This document shows positions 18,636 to 27,772 of a DNA stretch of 64,000 nt, one piece after another. The position numbers and the translations under genes are program-made. The notes beneath the pieces were generated by a model. That model was given only the letters and a program-made list of their open reading frames with translations. It ran no database searches and was not told the DNA's origin. Each line of letters opens with the position of its first letter. Within the stretch, counting starts at the first letter, position 1. The stretch is from Roseovarius gaetbuli (GTDB lineage: Bacteria; Pseudomonadota; Alphaproteobacteria; Rhodobacterales; Rhodobacteraceae): positions 1 through 64,000 of the forward strand of contig NZ_FWFJ01000008.1 in NCBI RefSeq assembly GCF_900172365.1, in the 5' to 3' direction.

Positions 18636-19409
18636 CTAGAGGATCATGATGCCGCGCCGGATCAGGTTGAGTCCGGCGATCAAGAGCACCCAAAGCGTCA
18701 TCCGGCGAAACGCCACCTGATCGAACCGATCCTGAAGCCGAAAGCCGATCCAGATCCCCAAAAGCGCCGGCGGCATCATCCCAAGCGACAGCGGCAGTGT
18801 CTCGGCCCGAAGCACACCCGAGCCGATATGTGCCCCCACAAGCGCCAGGGCGCCAAGGCCATAGATCACCCCCTGCACGCGCATCTGTTCGGTCTTTTCC
18901 GTGCCCCGCGCTGTCAGCATCGCAACCGTCGGCGGCCCCCACATGCCGGAAATGCCGCCAAACACCCCGGCGAGTGCGCCCATCGCCGCCTCGCCCTTTG
19001 GCCCCTGATCAGGCGAGACCCGCAATCCCCTGCCAAACAGCGTCGAGAGCGCATAAAGCGTGATCAGCGGTCCGATGAACAACAGCATGCCCGCCGGTGG
19101 CAAGACCGGCACCAGCTGCGCCGCCAGCACCATCACCACGCCGCCCACCATTAGGAACACCCGGAACCGGCGCACCGAGGCCAGGGCGGCGCGCGCGCCC
19201 TGGCGCAGGGCCTGCCAGAGATTGGTGGCCAGCGTCGGCAGGATCAGCGCCGCCAGCGCCAGATCAGGCGCCATGACCGAGCTAAGCCCGGCCATCATCA
19301 CCGTCGGCATGGCAAAGCCGACCACGCCCTTGACCATGCCCGCACAGATCACCACGCCAAAGGCAAAGGCCCAGACCCAAAGCGGCCCGATATCAAAGAA
19401 TGCTTCCAT
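18636..19409 (-). CDS. TSUP (TauE/SafE) family membrane permease
   Basis: Integral membrane protein of 257 residues with about eight hydrophobic helices and the TSUP opening GMVKGVVGFAMPTVMMAGL at about 24-42. The second half repeats the pattern with GVFGGISGMWGPPTVAML near 152, the duplicated motif of the family. TSUP proteins export or import small organic acids, sulfite or sulfonates; the substrate is not predictable here. Divergent from mcd with a 146-bp spacer, convergent with pckA. Confidence 0.9.
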   Translation of the reverse strand: MEAFFDIGPLWVWAFAFGVVICAGMVKGVVGFAMPTVMMAGLSSVMAPDLALAALILPTLATNLWQALRQGARAALASVRRFRVFLMVGGVVMVLAAQLVPVLPPAGMLLFIGPLITLYALSTLFGRGLRVSPDQGPKGEAAMGALAGVFGGISGMWGPPTVAMLTARGTEKTEQMRVQGVIYGLGALALVGAHIGSGVLRAETLPLSLGMMPPALLGIWIGFRLQDRFDQVAFRRMTLWVLLIAGLNLIRRGIMIL

Positions 19410-19456
19410 GACCCCCTCTTAACATGCCCGTTAGTGCGGCACTGCAGAAAATCAAT

Positions 19457-19504
19457 GCGCAACTTTCAATCAAAAACATCATCCTTTTCGTAAAATAGTT
19501 GCGC
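19457..19504. promoter_or_regulatory. Inverted repeat in TSUP / mcd divergent spacer
   Basis: GCGCAACT (19457-19464) and AGTTGCGC (19497-19504) form a perfect 8-bp inverted repeat separated by 32 AT-rich bases, 52 bases before the mcd start. The half-sites are about four helical turns apart, as expected for cooperative regulator binding. It does not match the TTTGCAAA motif described for short-chain acyl-CoA regulators. The AT-rich spacer may contain the promoter. Confidence 0.4.
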
Positions 19505-19555
19505 TGCACCTGCGAAGTAGATAAAACAAGCCGCAACCACGAAAGGACGCGTTAA

Positions 19556-21244
19556 ATGGCACATGACGGACAGGATATTGCAATGGCGAAACCAATCATT
19601 TTGGGCGACCTTCTGGCCCTGACAGGCGCGTCGATTGCCCCGGTTGAAACCCTCTTCGAGGCGGCAAAAGCCAATATTCGCCAAATGGTTAGCGTTGATG
19701 GCCGCGTGTCTGGCGCCGCGATCGAGGCGAACCAGAGCGCGGCCCATGGTCTGGCCTGGCTCGCGACCTATACGGAATCTTTGCGGCAGATGCAGCATTG
19801 GGCGACCCGGCTGAACGATTCCGGCACTTTTGGCGAGGTCGAACAGCTTTTGCTGCAGATCGGCTTTGGCGAATATCTTGGCCAGATTCAAGGCGGCATC
19901 CTGATGAATCAGGGCGAGATCATCCGCCCGCATGACATGGGCCTAAACGCCGCCGATATCGGCGCGCTTGTCACGCCTGCGGTCGCCACCCTGATCGCCG
20001 AAGGCAACAGTCAAGCCGCGCGCACCCGTCTTGTCGAGCTGATGCAGGAACGCTCTGCCGAGATCACCGTCGGGCGCACCGGGCTTGATGACGAACTTGA
20101 AATGATCCGCGAGCAATTCCGCCGCTTCTCGGTCGACAAGGTCGAACCCCACGCCCACGAATGGCACCTCAAGGACGAGCTTATCCCGATGGAGATCATC
20201 GAGGAACTCGCCGAAATGGGTGTCTTTGGCTTGACCATCCCCGAAGAATTCGGCGGCTTTGGCCTGTCCAAGGCCTCGATGGTGGTGGTCTCCGAGGAAC
20301 TCAGCCGTGGCTATATCGGCGTCGGCAGCCTCGGCACCCGCTCCGAGATCGCCGCAGAGCTGATCCTGTGCGGCGGCACCGAGGCGCAAAAGGCGCAGTG
20401 GTTGCCGAAACTGGCCAGCGCCGAAATCCTGCCGACGGCGGTGTTTACCGAACCCAATACCGGCTCTGATCTTGGGTCGTTGCGCACCCGCGCCGTCAAG
20501 GACGAGAACGGCGACTGGAAGGTGACCGGCAACAAGACCTGGATCACCCACGCCGCGCGCACCCATGTGATGACCCTTTTGGCGCGCACCAAGCCCGACA
20601 CCACCGATCACCGCGGCTTGTCGATGTTCCTGGCCGAGAAAACGCCCGGTACCGACGAGGCCCCCTTCCCCACGACAGGCATGAGTGGCGGCGAGATCGA
20701 GGTGCTCGGCTATCGCGGCATGAAGGAATACGAGCTTGGCTTTGACAACTTCCATGTGAAGGGTGAAAACCTTTTGGGGGGCGAAGAGGGCAAAGGCTTT
20801 AAACAGCTGATGGAAACCTTTGAATCGGCCCGCATCCAAACCGCCGCCCGCGCCATCGGCGTGGCGCAGTCGGCGCTTGATGTGGCGATGAAATACGCCA
20901 TCGACCGCAAGCAGTTCGGCAAGAGCCTGATCGACTTTCCGCGCGTCTCGGGCAAGCTTGCGATGATGGCGGTCGAGATCATGATCGCCCGCCAGCTGAC
21001 CTATTTCAGCGCCTGGGAAAAAGACAACGACCGGCGCTGTGATCTTGAGGCGGGCATGGCCAAACTGCTTGGCGCGCGCGTCGCCTGGGCGGCGGCCGAC
21101 AACGGGCTTCAGATCCACGGCGGCAACGGCTTTGCCCTTGAATACACCATTAGCCGTATCCTCTGTGACGCGCGTATTCTCAACATCTTCGAAGGGGCCG
21201 CGGAAATTCAGGCCCAGGTCATCACCCGCCGCCTGCTCGATTAA
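19556..21244 (+). CDS. mcd: (2S)-methylsuccinyl-CoA dehydrogenase
   Basis: Acyl-CoA dehydrogenase of the ethylmalonyl-CoA pathway, oxidising (2S)-methylsuccinyl-CoA to mesaconyl-CoA, FAD-bound and using ETF. At 562 residues it is much longer than ordinary acyl-CoA dehydrogenases; the extra N-terminal domain of about 170 residues is the mark of Mcd. The catalytic fold has FTEPNTGSDLGSLRT (substrate/FAD loop), WITHAARTHV, and Glu546 in the FEGAAEIQAQ motif at the catalytic-base position. ATG at 19556 follows AAAGGA. The last 4 bases overlap the end of the convergent SLAC1 gene. ecm, ccr and mch are not in the window. Confidence 0.9.
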   Translation: MAHDGQDIAMAKPIILGDLLALTGASIAPVETLFEAAKANIRQMVSVDGRVSGAAIEANQSAAHGLAWLATYTESLRQMQHWATRLNDSGTFGEVEQLLLQIGFGEYLGQIQGGILMNQGEIIRPHDMGLNAADIGALVTPAVATLIAEGNSQAARTRLVELMQERSAEITVGRTGLDDELEMIREQFRRFSVDKVEPHAHEWHLKDELIPMEIIEELAEMGVFGLTIPEEFGGFGLSKASMVVVSEELSRGYIGVGSLGTRSEIAAELILCGGTEAQKAQWLPKLASAEILPTAVFTEPNTGSDLGSLRTRAVKDENGDWKVTGNKTWITHAARTHVMTLLARTKPDTTDHRGLSMFLAEKTPGTDEAPFPTTGMSGGEIEVLGYRGMKEYELGFDNFHVKGENLLGGEEGKGFKQLMETFESARIQTAARAIGVAQSALDVAMKYAIDRKQFGKSLIDFPRVSGKLAMMAVEIMIARQLTYFSAWEKDNDRRCDLEAGMAKLLGARVAWAAADNGLQIHGGNGFALEYTISRILCDARILNIFEGAAEIQAQVITRRLLD

Positions 21245-22215
21245 TCAGGCACGAAAACCTCGTTGTTTCGCATCGCTTTTGCGGTGCGGAACAGCAACCC
21301 CAGTATGATCACACAAAGCACCGCCAACAGGCCAAGCCCGATGATGCGATGCCCCGCCGATCCGGTGGCCTCTGCGTAGGTAAAGCTTGCGATCGTCACC
21401 CCCGCCATCGGAAAGCTGAGCGCCCAGAACGCCAGCGAAAACGACAGCCTCAGCAGCCTTGGCAATTGCACCGCCACGATCAGCGTGAACAAGTAAGCCA
21501 CGTTCAAGAGCACATGGGCAAAGGGATCAATCCCGCCCACAAGCGCAACCCAGGCCAGAAACCCAACCGAGGGCGGCGCGATCAGGATGACCAGCGTCGG
21601 CTGAAGCCGCTGCGGCAAGGGATCGTGAAAAATAAGCCGGTTCATCACCAGAACCAGGAAAACGATCCAGAAAACAAGCCCGACCGAAGTGAAAAACCAA
21701 CTGATCTCAAGATAGCCCAAAGGCACACCGGCAATCGCCACGATCACATTGCCCACCGCCGGAATGAACCAGGCCGGCGTCAGATGGCCATGCTGAAACG
21801 ACCGCGCACTGATCCAGCCGCTGACCACCGAGATCGTCAGAACAAGCTGCATCGGCACCGCCACAAGCCACATGGCCCGCGCCAATCCCGGCGCCGGATC
21901 GAGCATCACCACCGACATCAGCACAAGCGCGATCGAGATCGCGGGAAAGAACGCAAGCTTGACCGGGTGCTGCCATTCGCCCACCACCGCGCCCGGATGG
22001 CGCAGGCCCTTGGCGATATACAAAACCGACACCGCCGCAAACACCAGCATGCTCAGAACATGCGCCGCGCCGGATGCGAAATGCCCTAGCCCAAGCGCCG
22101 CCTCGCCCGCCCGAAGCGCGAGCGTAAAGCCGCAAAGCCCCATCACGACGGTGAAAAGCGTGACCGGCACATGCGCAAGCCAGCCGCCCGGCTCAGGTTG
22201 CTTTCCATCTGACAT
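21241..22215 (-). CDS. SLAC1/TehA-family anion channel
   Basis: Membrane protein of 324 residues with about ten hydrophobic helices in the pattern of the TehA/SLAC1 family (HPVKLAFFPAISIAL near 83, NRLIFHDPLPQRLQPTLVI near 194). Members form passive anion channels or are annotated as tellurite-resistance proteins. The start, MSDGKQPEPGGWLAHVPVTL, is family-like. It lies 9 bases after the FAH gene and is probably cotranscribed. Its stop overlaps the convergent mcd stop by 4 bases. Confidence 0.85.
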   Translation of the reverse strand: MSDGKQPEPGGWLAHVPVTLFTVVMGLCGFTLALRAGEAALGLGHFASGAAHVLSMLVFAAVSVLYIAKGLRHPGAVVGEWQHPVKLAFFPAISIALVLMSVVMLDPAPGLARAMWLVAVPMQLVLTISVVSGWISARSFQHGHLTPAWFIPAVGNVIVAIAGVPLGYLEISWFFTSVGLVFWIVFLVLVMNRLIFHDPLPQRLQPTLVILIAPPSVGFLAWVALVGGIDPFAHVLLNVAYLFTLIVAVQLPRLLRLSFSLAFWALSFPMAGVTIASFTYAEATGSAGHRIIGLGLLAVLCVIILGLLFRTAKAMRNNEVFVPD

Positions 22216-22224
22216 GCCGCGCGC

Positions 22225-22923
22225 CTACTCGGGTGCGCCGATGTTCAGAAAAAGGTCGCTCAGCCCTTCGATCTGACCGTGCAGATCGCTGCCGGGTTTG
22301 ACCGGCCCGACACCCGCCGGGGTGCCGGTATAAATAAGGTCGCCCGGCATCAGGTGATAGAATTGCGACAGATGCGCGATCACTTCGGGCACCGACCAGA
22401 CCATATCGCTTAGCTGCGCCTCTTGCGCGACGACGCCGTCGAGCGTGAGGCGGATCGCTTGATCGGCGATCTCGCCAAACTCTGCTGCCGGGGTCAGCGG
22501 CGCGATGATCGCCGAGTCCTCAAAGTCCTTGCCCAAATCCCATGGCCGACGCTTGTCCTTGGCCTGCGTCTGTAGATCGCGGCGCGTCAGGTCGATGCCG
22601 CAGGCATAGCCGTAAACCGCCTGCATCGCATTAGCCTTGGTCGCCCGAAAGGCGGGCGCGCCGATCCCGACGACAAACTCCATCTCGTAATGACAATCCT
22701 GCGTGCCAAGCGGATAGGCGATGCTTGCCCCGCTGTAACAGATCGCATGCGCGGATTTGGTGAAATAGAACGGCGCCTCGCGATCAACCTCATTGCCCAT
22801 CTCGGCGGCATGGGCGGCATAATTGCGCCCGACGCAGAAAATCCGGCGGACAGGAAAGGTGCCGCTCTGCCCCAGAACAGGAACTTGCGGCGCGGCGGGC
22901 ACGTCAAAAAGCGGTGGTGTCAT
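22225..22923 (-). CDS. Fumarylacetoacetate hydrolase-family protein
   Basis: Enzyme of 232 residues. Family marks are FCVGRNYAAHAAEMG, followed by the metal-binding acidic triad represented by HYEMEFVVGIG and a later Asp segment, and GDLIYTGTPAGVGPV near the C-terminus. Members are hydrolases or decarboxylases of beta-keto acids, including acylpyruvases and oxaloacetate decarboxylases; the exact substrate is unknown. The frame is open to 23010, but the ATG at 22923 fits the family length. Followed closely by the SLAC1 gene and divergent from the DUF1045 gene. Confidence 0.9.
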   Translation of the reverse strand: MTPPLFDVPAAPQVPVLGQSGTFPVRRIFCVGRNYAAHAAEMGNEVDREAPFYFTKSAHAICYSGASIAYPLGTQDCHYEMEFVVGIGAPAFRATKANAMQAVYGYACGIDLTRRDLQTQAKDKRRPWDLGKDFEDSAIIAPLTPAAEFGEIADQAIRLTLDGVVAQEAQLSDMVWSVPEVIAHLSQFYHLMPGDLIYTGTPAGVGPVKPGSDLHGQIEGLSDLFLNIGAPE

Positions 22924-23028
22924 AAGGGGCTCCGAGGCTGACGGGTGTCTTTGTCGTCTGTTATGCGCCCGCCCCCCGGCCTTGTCAAAGCCTCGCGGCG
23001 CGTCCGGCATTGGCGCGGACCATGCCCT

Positions 23029-23069
23029 GTGTCATGAAGGTGCGACCCGATCCTGACAGATCATGACAC
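23029..23069. promoter_or_regulatory. 9-bp inverted repeat between FAH and DUF1045 genes
   Basis: GTGTCATGA (23029-23037) and TCATGACAC (23061-23069) are perfect reverse complements, separated by 23 bases (32 bases centre to centre, about three helical turns). The pair lies in the 163-bp divergent promoter region, 18 bases before the chosen DUF1045 start. Looks like a two-site operator; no known regulator is assigned. Confidence 0.45.
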
Positions 23070-23086
23070 GACCAAAAGGCCCAGGC

Positions 23087-23773
23087 ATGGTTTTCAAAAG
23101 ATACGCCGTTTACGTCACCCCAGAGCCCGGGCCGCTTGCCGATTTCGGCGCGGCCTGGCTTGGCTGGAATTGCTTGGCAGGCCGCAACGTCGATCACCCA
23201 GAGGTGCCGGGCCTACCGATGCCCTTGGCCGAGATCACCGAAACCCCGCGCAAATACGGCCTGCATGCGACGATGAAGCCGCCCTTTCGTCTGTGCGACG
23301 GCGCAAGCGAAGCCACATTGCTCGCCGCCTTTGAAGGCTTCTGCCGCACCGCAACGCCGGTATCGCTCGACGGGCTGACCCTCGCCCGCCTCGGCCGGTT
23401 TTTGGCACTTGTGCCGGAGGGCGATGACACCGCTCTTCGCGTCCTTGCCGCCAACACCCTACGCGCCTTCGAACCTTTTCGCGCGCCGCTCACCGAGGTC
23501 GAACTTGCCCGTCGCCGCGCCGGGGGGCTCAGCCCCGAACAAGACGCGCTTTTGTTGCAATGGGGCTACCCTCACGTGATGCAAGCGTTTCGCTTTCACA
23601 TGACCCTGACTGGCAAACTTCCCCGAAAGCAGGCGATTGCGACGCAAACGGCACTCGCCCCGATAATAGACCCGCTCGTGCCACGCCCGTTTTTCATCAC
23701 CTCGCTGTCCTTGATGGGTGAGGACGCCCTTGGCCGATTTCACCTGATTGAGCAGCGCGCCCTGTCCGGATAG
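23087..23773 (+). CDS. DUF1045 protein, 2H-phosphoesterase-like
   Basis: The 228-residue protein belongs to DUF1045, often annotated as phosphonate-metabolism related. It has the two HxT motifs of 2H phosphoesterases: YGLHATMKPPF near residue 63 and FRFHMTLTG near 173, so a phosphodiesterase-type activity is likely. There is no phn gene nearby, so a phosphonate role is not supported by context. The ATG at 23087 (MVFKRYAVYVTPE) follows AAAAGGCCCAGGC; an ATG at 23063 is in frame but lies within the inverted repeat. Confidence 0.85.
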   Translation: MVFKRYAVYVTPEPGPLADFGAAWLGWNCLAGRNVDHPEVPGLPMPLAEITETPRKYGLHATMKPPFRLCDGASEATLLAAFEGFCRTATPVSLDGLTLARLGRFLALVPEGDDTALRVLAANTLRAFEPFRAPLTEVELARRRAGGLSPEQDALLLQWGYPHVMQAFRFHMTLTGKLPRKQAIATQTALAPIIDPLVPRPFFITSLSLMGEDALGRFHLIEQRALSG

Positions 23774-23821
23774 ACGAATCGCGAGGCGCTGAATGGCAGC
23801 CTGGGAAAAGAGTTTTTATGC

Positions 23822-23890
23822 CTTCGGCGAGGATATTTAGAGCAAGAAGAAACAGAAAGCGCCTGCTTTCACCGTTCCAGAAATACTCAT
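23822..23890. repeat. Dispersed GAGTATTT element, two copies in inverted arrangement
   Basis: A plus-orientation copy, GGCGAGGATATTTAGAGCAA then GAAGAAAC (23822-23855), is followed by a minus-orientation copy ending GTTCCAGAAATACTC (23868-23890). Between them GAAAGC-GCCT-GCTTTC forms a small hairpin. The pair lies between the DUF1045 and TetR genes and combines the two variants (AAGAAGAA type and GATGAAAG type) seen elsewhere in the window. Confidence 0.65.
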
Positions 23891-23990
23891 AAATGCCGCC
23901 CACTCAACGGGTTCTACCCCATTCGTGCTGCGACGAAGCGTGACAGAAGGGCATCTTGCGGCACTGCAGCATGAAGCGTATGCCTGAGGG

Positions 23991-24551
23991 ATGAACACAC
24001 AACGCCGCCCTCGACTGACTCGTACCGACTGGCTTGTGGCCGGTCTCTCTGCGCTTTGCGAACAGGGGCCGGGGGCGCTTGGGGCCGAACCTCTGGCACG
24101 CCGTGTCGGAGCGACCAAGGGATCGTTCTATTGGCATTTCACCGACGTTCCGGCCTATAATCTTGCCCTTTTAGGCCTTTGGGAAAGCGCGGCGCGCCAG
24201 GCACTTGCGGCCTCCGCAGAGGCGGATGCGACCAATGCCACACGCCTGCGCACAACGGCCCAGATGATTGCCGCGACATCAACCAGCGACACCCCCGCCT
24301 TGCGCGCCGAGCCCGCGATCCGCGCATGGGCGCGCGACGACAGCAATTGCGCCAGCGTGGTGGCCGAGGTTGACGAGGCTCGGTTGCAACAGTTGCGCGG
24401 GCTTTTGTCGGCCTGTGGCATCGACAACGGGGAAATGGCGCGCATTCTTTACGCCAGTGCCATCGGCATGGAAGATTTGCACGACCGTGACGCGGCGCAA
24501 AATTCAGACGCGATCGGCTCTCTGGTCGATCTGGTTCTGGCGCTCCGGTAA
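23991..24551 (+). CDS. TetR-family transcriptional regulator
   Basis: DNA-binding regulator of 186 residues with an N-terminal helix-turn-helix at about 10-55 containing LARRVGATKGSFYWHF, the typical TetR recognition helix. The remainder (about 60-186) should be the ligand-binding, dimerisation domain. The ATG at 23991 is followed directly by basic residues. The target is unknown; the small META lipoprotein gene follows by 5 bases and may be cotranscribed. Confidence 0.88.
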   Translation: MNTQRRPRLTRTDWLVAGLSALCEQGPGALGAEPLARRVGATKGSFYWHFTDVPAYNLALLGLWESAARQALAASAEADATNATRLRTTAQMIAATSTSDTPALRAEPAIRAWARDDSNCASVVAEVDEARLQQLRGLLSACGIDNGEMARILYASAIGMEDLHDRDAAQNSDAIGSLVDLVLALR

Positions 24552-24556
24552 CCCGG

Positions 24557-24946
24557 ATGCGGCTTGCTGTTCTCCTCTCGGTGCTCTCGCTGTTTGGCGC
24601 CTGCAAGGACGAAACCGTAACGGGCTATGGTGGGGATGCCGCAACCTGGACCTTGCAAAGTATCGACGGGCGACCTTTTGGCGCCCGTGCCACGCTGATC
24701 CTACCCGAAGAAGGCCAGATCGCCGGGCAAGCGCCCTGCAATAGCTATTCGGGCCAACAGACCGCGCCCTATCCGTGGTTTGCCCCCACCGCCATCGTGG
24801 CCACCAAACGCGCCTGTGGCGAACTTGACGCCGAAACCCGCTTTTTTCGCGCCTTGGCGGACATGACATTGGTGGAAGTGGTCGGGGATATCCTGATCCT
24901 GAGCAATGACGCCGGGCGCGAGATGATCTTTTCCGCCGCAAGGTAA
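24557..24946 (+). CDS. META/HslJ-like domain lipoprotein
   Basis: Small protein of 129 residues with a signal peptide ending in a lipobox, LSLFGAC (Cys16). The body has features of the META domain: WTLQSIDGRPF, then CNSYSG and KRACGELDAETRFFRAL. These domains are found in HslJ, a protein linked to heat and novobiocin tolerance in E. coli, and in secreted proteins. Role here unknown; probably an outer-membrane or periplasm-facing lipoprotein. Reads in the same direction as the TetR gene and is convergent with recO. Confidence 0.85.
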   Translation: MRLAVLLSVLSLFGACKDETVTGYGGDAATWTLQSIDGRPFGARATLILPEEGQIAGQAPCNSYSGQQTAPYPWFAPTAIVATKRACGELDAETRFFRALADMTLVEVVGDILILSNDAGREMIFSAAR

Positions 24947-24972
24947 ACGCCGCCCACCCGCGAGGCAGCCTG

Positions 24973-25710
24973 TCAGGGCCGATGAGTGCGCTGCGCAAAC
25001 CGATCAATAAACCTTTGACGCGCATCGGGCAGTGGCTTGTTGCCAAGCTCGGGGGCGAGATGATTGCGCAGGAAATGCCCCGTCAGATCGAACCCCTGCA
25101 AGATCTCGGCATCGGGCGCGGGCCCCTGACCGAGCATGCAGGGCGGCAGGGGCAACAACCGATCGGCCCATTCCCCCGCCCCCGCGCGCGACACGGCACG
25201 CCCGCTGCGCGGCGAGACGAACGACAGGTCGTTGGCCTCCGGCCCCATCACCGCACAGGCGCGCAGATCAAGGCCAAAGCCCATCTCTTCCAGCAAGGCC
25301 AATTCCCAGTTGAGATAGGCCAGCGGCCAAATTTCCGGCTGATCCAGCAGGTCAAGCAATGTCTCGGTGCGCCGGTAAAGCGACAGGCAGGCTTCGCGTT
25401 CAGGCAGGCAAAAGAGCAAGAGCGACGTCACCGCGTTCAGCCCCGCCAGCGCCAGCCTGTCGCCCATGGCCGTGCCAGCGCGTGAGCGCATCGGCTCGAC
25501 CCGAAAGGTGCCGATGTGATCCTCAAGCCGCGCGCGCCATTCAAGATCAAGCTGAGCGCCAGGTTGCAGGATCGGGGAAAGCTTGCGCGATGCGCCACCG
25601 CGCACCACACCGGCATGACGCCCGCGCTCGGGCGTCAGAACCTCGATGATCGCGGCATTTTCGCCGTGCCTGCGGCTTGCCAGCAATATCCCCTGATCGC
25701 GCCAGTCCAT
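24973..25710 (-). CDS. recO: DNA repair protein RecO
   Basis: Recombination mediator (245 residues) that helps load RecA on SSB-coated gaps. The N-terminal OB fold begins [20 protein letters not shown] and the alpha-helical core follows. The frame is open to 25746; the ATG at 25710 is family-typical. It ends the minus-strand housekeeping train rpoZ-rsh-DUF2062-pdxJ-acpS-lepB-rnc-era, with DUF1491 between it and era. Cys residues that could form the zinc site of some RecO proteins are not clearly present. Confidence 0.93.
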   Translation of the reverse strand: MDWRDQGILLASRRHGENAAIIEVLTPERGRHAGVVRGGASRKLSPILQPGAQLDLEWRARLEDHIGTFRVEPMRSRAGTAMGDRLALAGLNAVTSLLLFCLPEREACLSLYRRTETLLDLLDQPEIWPLAYLNWELALLEEMGFGLDLRACAVMGPEANDLSFVSPRSGRAVSRAGAGEWADRLLPLPPCMLGQGPAPDAEILQGFDLTGHFLRNHLAPELGNKPLPDARQRFIDRFAQRTHRP

Positions 25711-25779
25711 CAGTTGTTCCCTAACCCTGTCCGCGCCATTGCACACCAGACGGCGCGCCCTGCCAAGCCCCTTGGCGTT

Positions 25780-26112
25780 TCAGTCGGACAGACCCGGCTC
25801 ATCAAGCAGGTGGCGCCCGGCGCGATCTTCGACCTCGATCACCCAGACATCCGGGTCAAACCCGCGCTGGCGGGTGATAGCCGCGTCAACCTCGGCCTCG
25901 GCCCCCTCGGCCAGAACCACCCAGGCCCGCGCGCCAGTCATCAAATCAAACGACCGCTGATAGGCGTGCGCCTGACCGTCGAGCGTGTTGAGTTTGACCA
26001 GAACCGCGCCGCCGGTGTCATCGCCATGGGCCACGACAAAGGCGGGAATATCCGCAAGCCGAAGCCGCGCAAGATAGGCCTGCACCCAGAACGAGGCGGT
26101 CAGGCGCGCCAT
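25780..26112 (-). CDS. DUF1491 protein
   Basis: Conserved alphaproteobacterial protein of 110 residues, starting MARLTASFWVQAYLARLRL and ending with a segment QRGFDPDVWVIEVEDRAGRH that is characteristic of DUF1491. No catalytic motif, signal peptide or membrane helix is visible. It lies between era and recO on the same strand, as in many related genomes. Function unknown. Confidence 0.88.
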   Translation of the reverse strand: MARLTASFWVQAYLARLRLADIPAFVVAHGDDTGGAVLVKLNTLDGQAHAYQRSFDLMTGARAWVVLAEGAEAEVDAAITRQRGFDPDVWVIEVEDRAGRHLLDEPGLSD

Positions 26113-26143
26113 CAGGCGGGGGTGCCTGTCGCGCGCGCGGGCA

Positions 26144-26178
26144 CCTCCGGCGGGAGTATTTTTGCCAAGAAGAAGCCC
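26144..26178 (+). repeat. Dispersed GAGTATTT element, copy in era / DUF1491 spacer
   Basis: CCTCCGGCGGGAGTATTTTT followed by GCCAAGAAGAAGCCC. This is the AAGAAGAA variant. It lies between the era stop and the DUF1491 start, in opposite orientation to both genes. Confidence 0.7.
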
Positions 26179-26190
26179 AAGAGCATGACC

Positions 26191-27093
26191 CTAGTTGCCG
26201 TCCTTGAAATTAAGCCCCATTTCTGAATAGCGCTCGGATTCCTCAAGCCAGTTGGGGCGCACCTTGACCTGAAGGAACAGGTGAATGCGCCGGTCGAGGA
26301 ATTCCTCAAGCTCTTCGCGGGCCGCCTTGGAGACGGATTTGATCGTCTCGCCACGATTGCCGAGGATGATGCCCTTATGGCCATCGCGCATGACATAGAC
26401 GACCTGATCAATCTTGGCGGAGCCGTCCTTGCGCTCTTCCCAGTTCTCGGTCTCGACCGTGAGTTGGTAGGGCAGTTCCTGATGCAGGCGCAGCGTCAGC
26501 TTTTCGCGGGTGATCTCGGAGGCGATCATCCGCATCGGCAAATCGGCGATCTGATCTTCGGGATAAAGCCAGGGGCCTTCGGGCATTTGTTCGGCCAGCC
26601 AGGCGCGCAGATGATCGACGCCGTGGCCTTTTTCAGCCGAGATCATGAAGGTCTCGACGAAGGGAAAGCGGGCGTTCATCTTTTGGGTCAGCGCCAGAAG
26701 AACCGGCGAATGCACCCGGTCGATCTTGTTGATGGCAAGCGCCACCTTGCGGCCCTTGGCAATATCGCCGAGGCCCTCAAGAATGCGCTCGACGCCTTCT
26801 GTGACGCCGCGATGCGCCTCGACCAAAAGAACTACCACATCGGCATCCGCCGCCCCGCCCCAGGCCGCCGCGACCATCGCGCGATCAAGGCGGCGGCGGG
26901 GTTTGAACAGGCCTGGCGTGTCGACAAAGACCAGCTGGCTTTCGCCCTCCATCGCCACGCCGCGAATGCGCGCCCGCGTGGTTTGCACCTTGTGGGTGAC
27001 GATGCTGACCTTGGCCCCGACCATGCGGTTCAAGAGCGTGGATTTGCCTGCATTGGGTTCGCCAATCAAGGCGATGAATCCGGCGCGGGTCAT
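26191..27093 (-). CDS. era: GTPase Era
   Basis: Ribosome-assembly GTPase (300 residues) that binds the 3' end of 16S rRNA. Motifs seen: G1 GEPNAGKST at 11-19, G3 DTPGLF, G4 NKID and G5 SAEKG, followed by a C-terminal KH domain with [13 protein letters not shown]. Its start overlaps the rnc stop (ATGA). This rnc-era coupling is conserved widely in bacteria. Confidence 0.97.
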   Translation of the reverse strand: MTRAGFIALIGEPNAGKSTLLNRMVGAKVSIVTHKVQTTRARIRGVAMEGESQLVFVDTPGLFKPRRRLDRAMVAAAWGGAADADVVVLLVEAHRGVTEGVERILEGLGDIAKGRKVALAINKIDRVHSPVLLALTQKMNARFPFVETFMISAEKGHGVDHLRAWLAEQMPEGPWLYPEDQIADLPMRMIASEITREKLTLRLHQELPYQLTVETENWEERKDGSAKIDQVVYVMRDGHKGIILGNRGETIKSVSKAAREELEEFLDRRIHLFLQVKVRPNWLEESERYSEMGLNFKDGN

Positions 27094-27758
27094 GTGTTTT
27101 TATCCAATCTGTCCAAAAGGGCGCGGGCCGCCGCCTGTTCGGCGTGGCGCTTTGATCCGGCGGTCGCATCGGCGGTTTCGCCGGTTTTAAGCGTGGCTTT
27201 GATCGTGAATTGCGGGGCGTGATCGGGACCCGAGCGGTCCGTTTCGATATATTCGGGCGGTGGGAGGCCACGTGCCTGCGCCCATTCCTGAAGCGACGTC
27301 TTGGCATCACGCGCATCTTCCTTGACCGCGCCAACCCGCGCGCCCCAGAGCCGCAGCACCAGATCGCGCGCGCCCTCAAAGCCCGCATCGAGGTAAACGG
27401 CGGCAATCACCGCCTCCATCGCGTCGCCAAGCAGCGCCTCTTTGCGCCGCCCGCCCGACATCATCTCGGAGCGACCCAATTTCAAGACCACCCCAAGATC
27501 GACCTCGCGCGCCACATCGGCGCAGGCCTCTTTGCGCACCAGAGCGTTGAAGCGCGGCGCAAGCTGGCCCTCAGTCGCCCCAGGATCATGCGCCAAAAGT
27601 GCCTCGGCCATCACCAGCCCCAAGACCCGGTCTCCGAGAAATTCAAGCCGTTGGTTGTCGTCGCGCGTCGGTGATGACATCGAGGAATGCGTCAAAGCCC
27701 GCACCAGAAGTGCGGGCTTGGAAAACTGATAGCCCAGTCGCGCCTCTAGCGCTTTCAT
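27090..27758 (-). CDS. rnc: Ribonuclease III
   Basis: Double-strand-specific endonuclease for rRNA and mRNA processing. The catalytic domain carries the family signature [20 protein letters not shown] with the acidic metal ligands, and the C-terminal dsRNA-binding domain is present ([18 protein letters not shown]). I place the start at 27758 ([10 protein letters not shown]), 14 bases past the lepB stop; the ATG at 27809 would overlap lepB. The predicted length is 222 residues, normal for the family. Confidence 0.96.
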   Translation of the reverse strand: MKALEARLGYQFSKPALLVRALTHSSMSSPTRDDNQRLEFLGDRVLGLVMAEALLAHDPGATEGQLAPRFNALVRKEACADVAREVDLGVVLKLGRSEMMSGGRRKEALLGDAMEAVIAAVYLDAGFEGARDLVLRLWGARVGAVKEDARDAKTSLQEWAQARGLPPPEYIETDRSGPDHAPQFTIKATLKTGETADATAGSKRHAEQAAARALLDRLDKNT

Positions 27759-27772
27759 GTCGCTTGAAAGCT

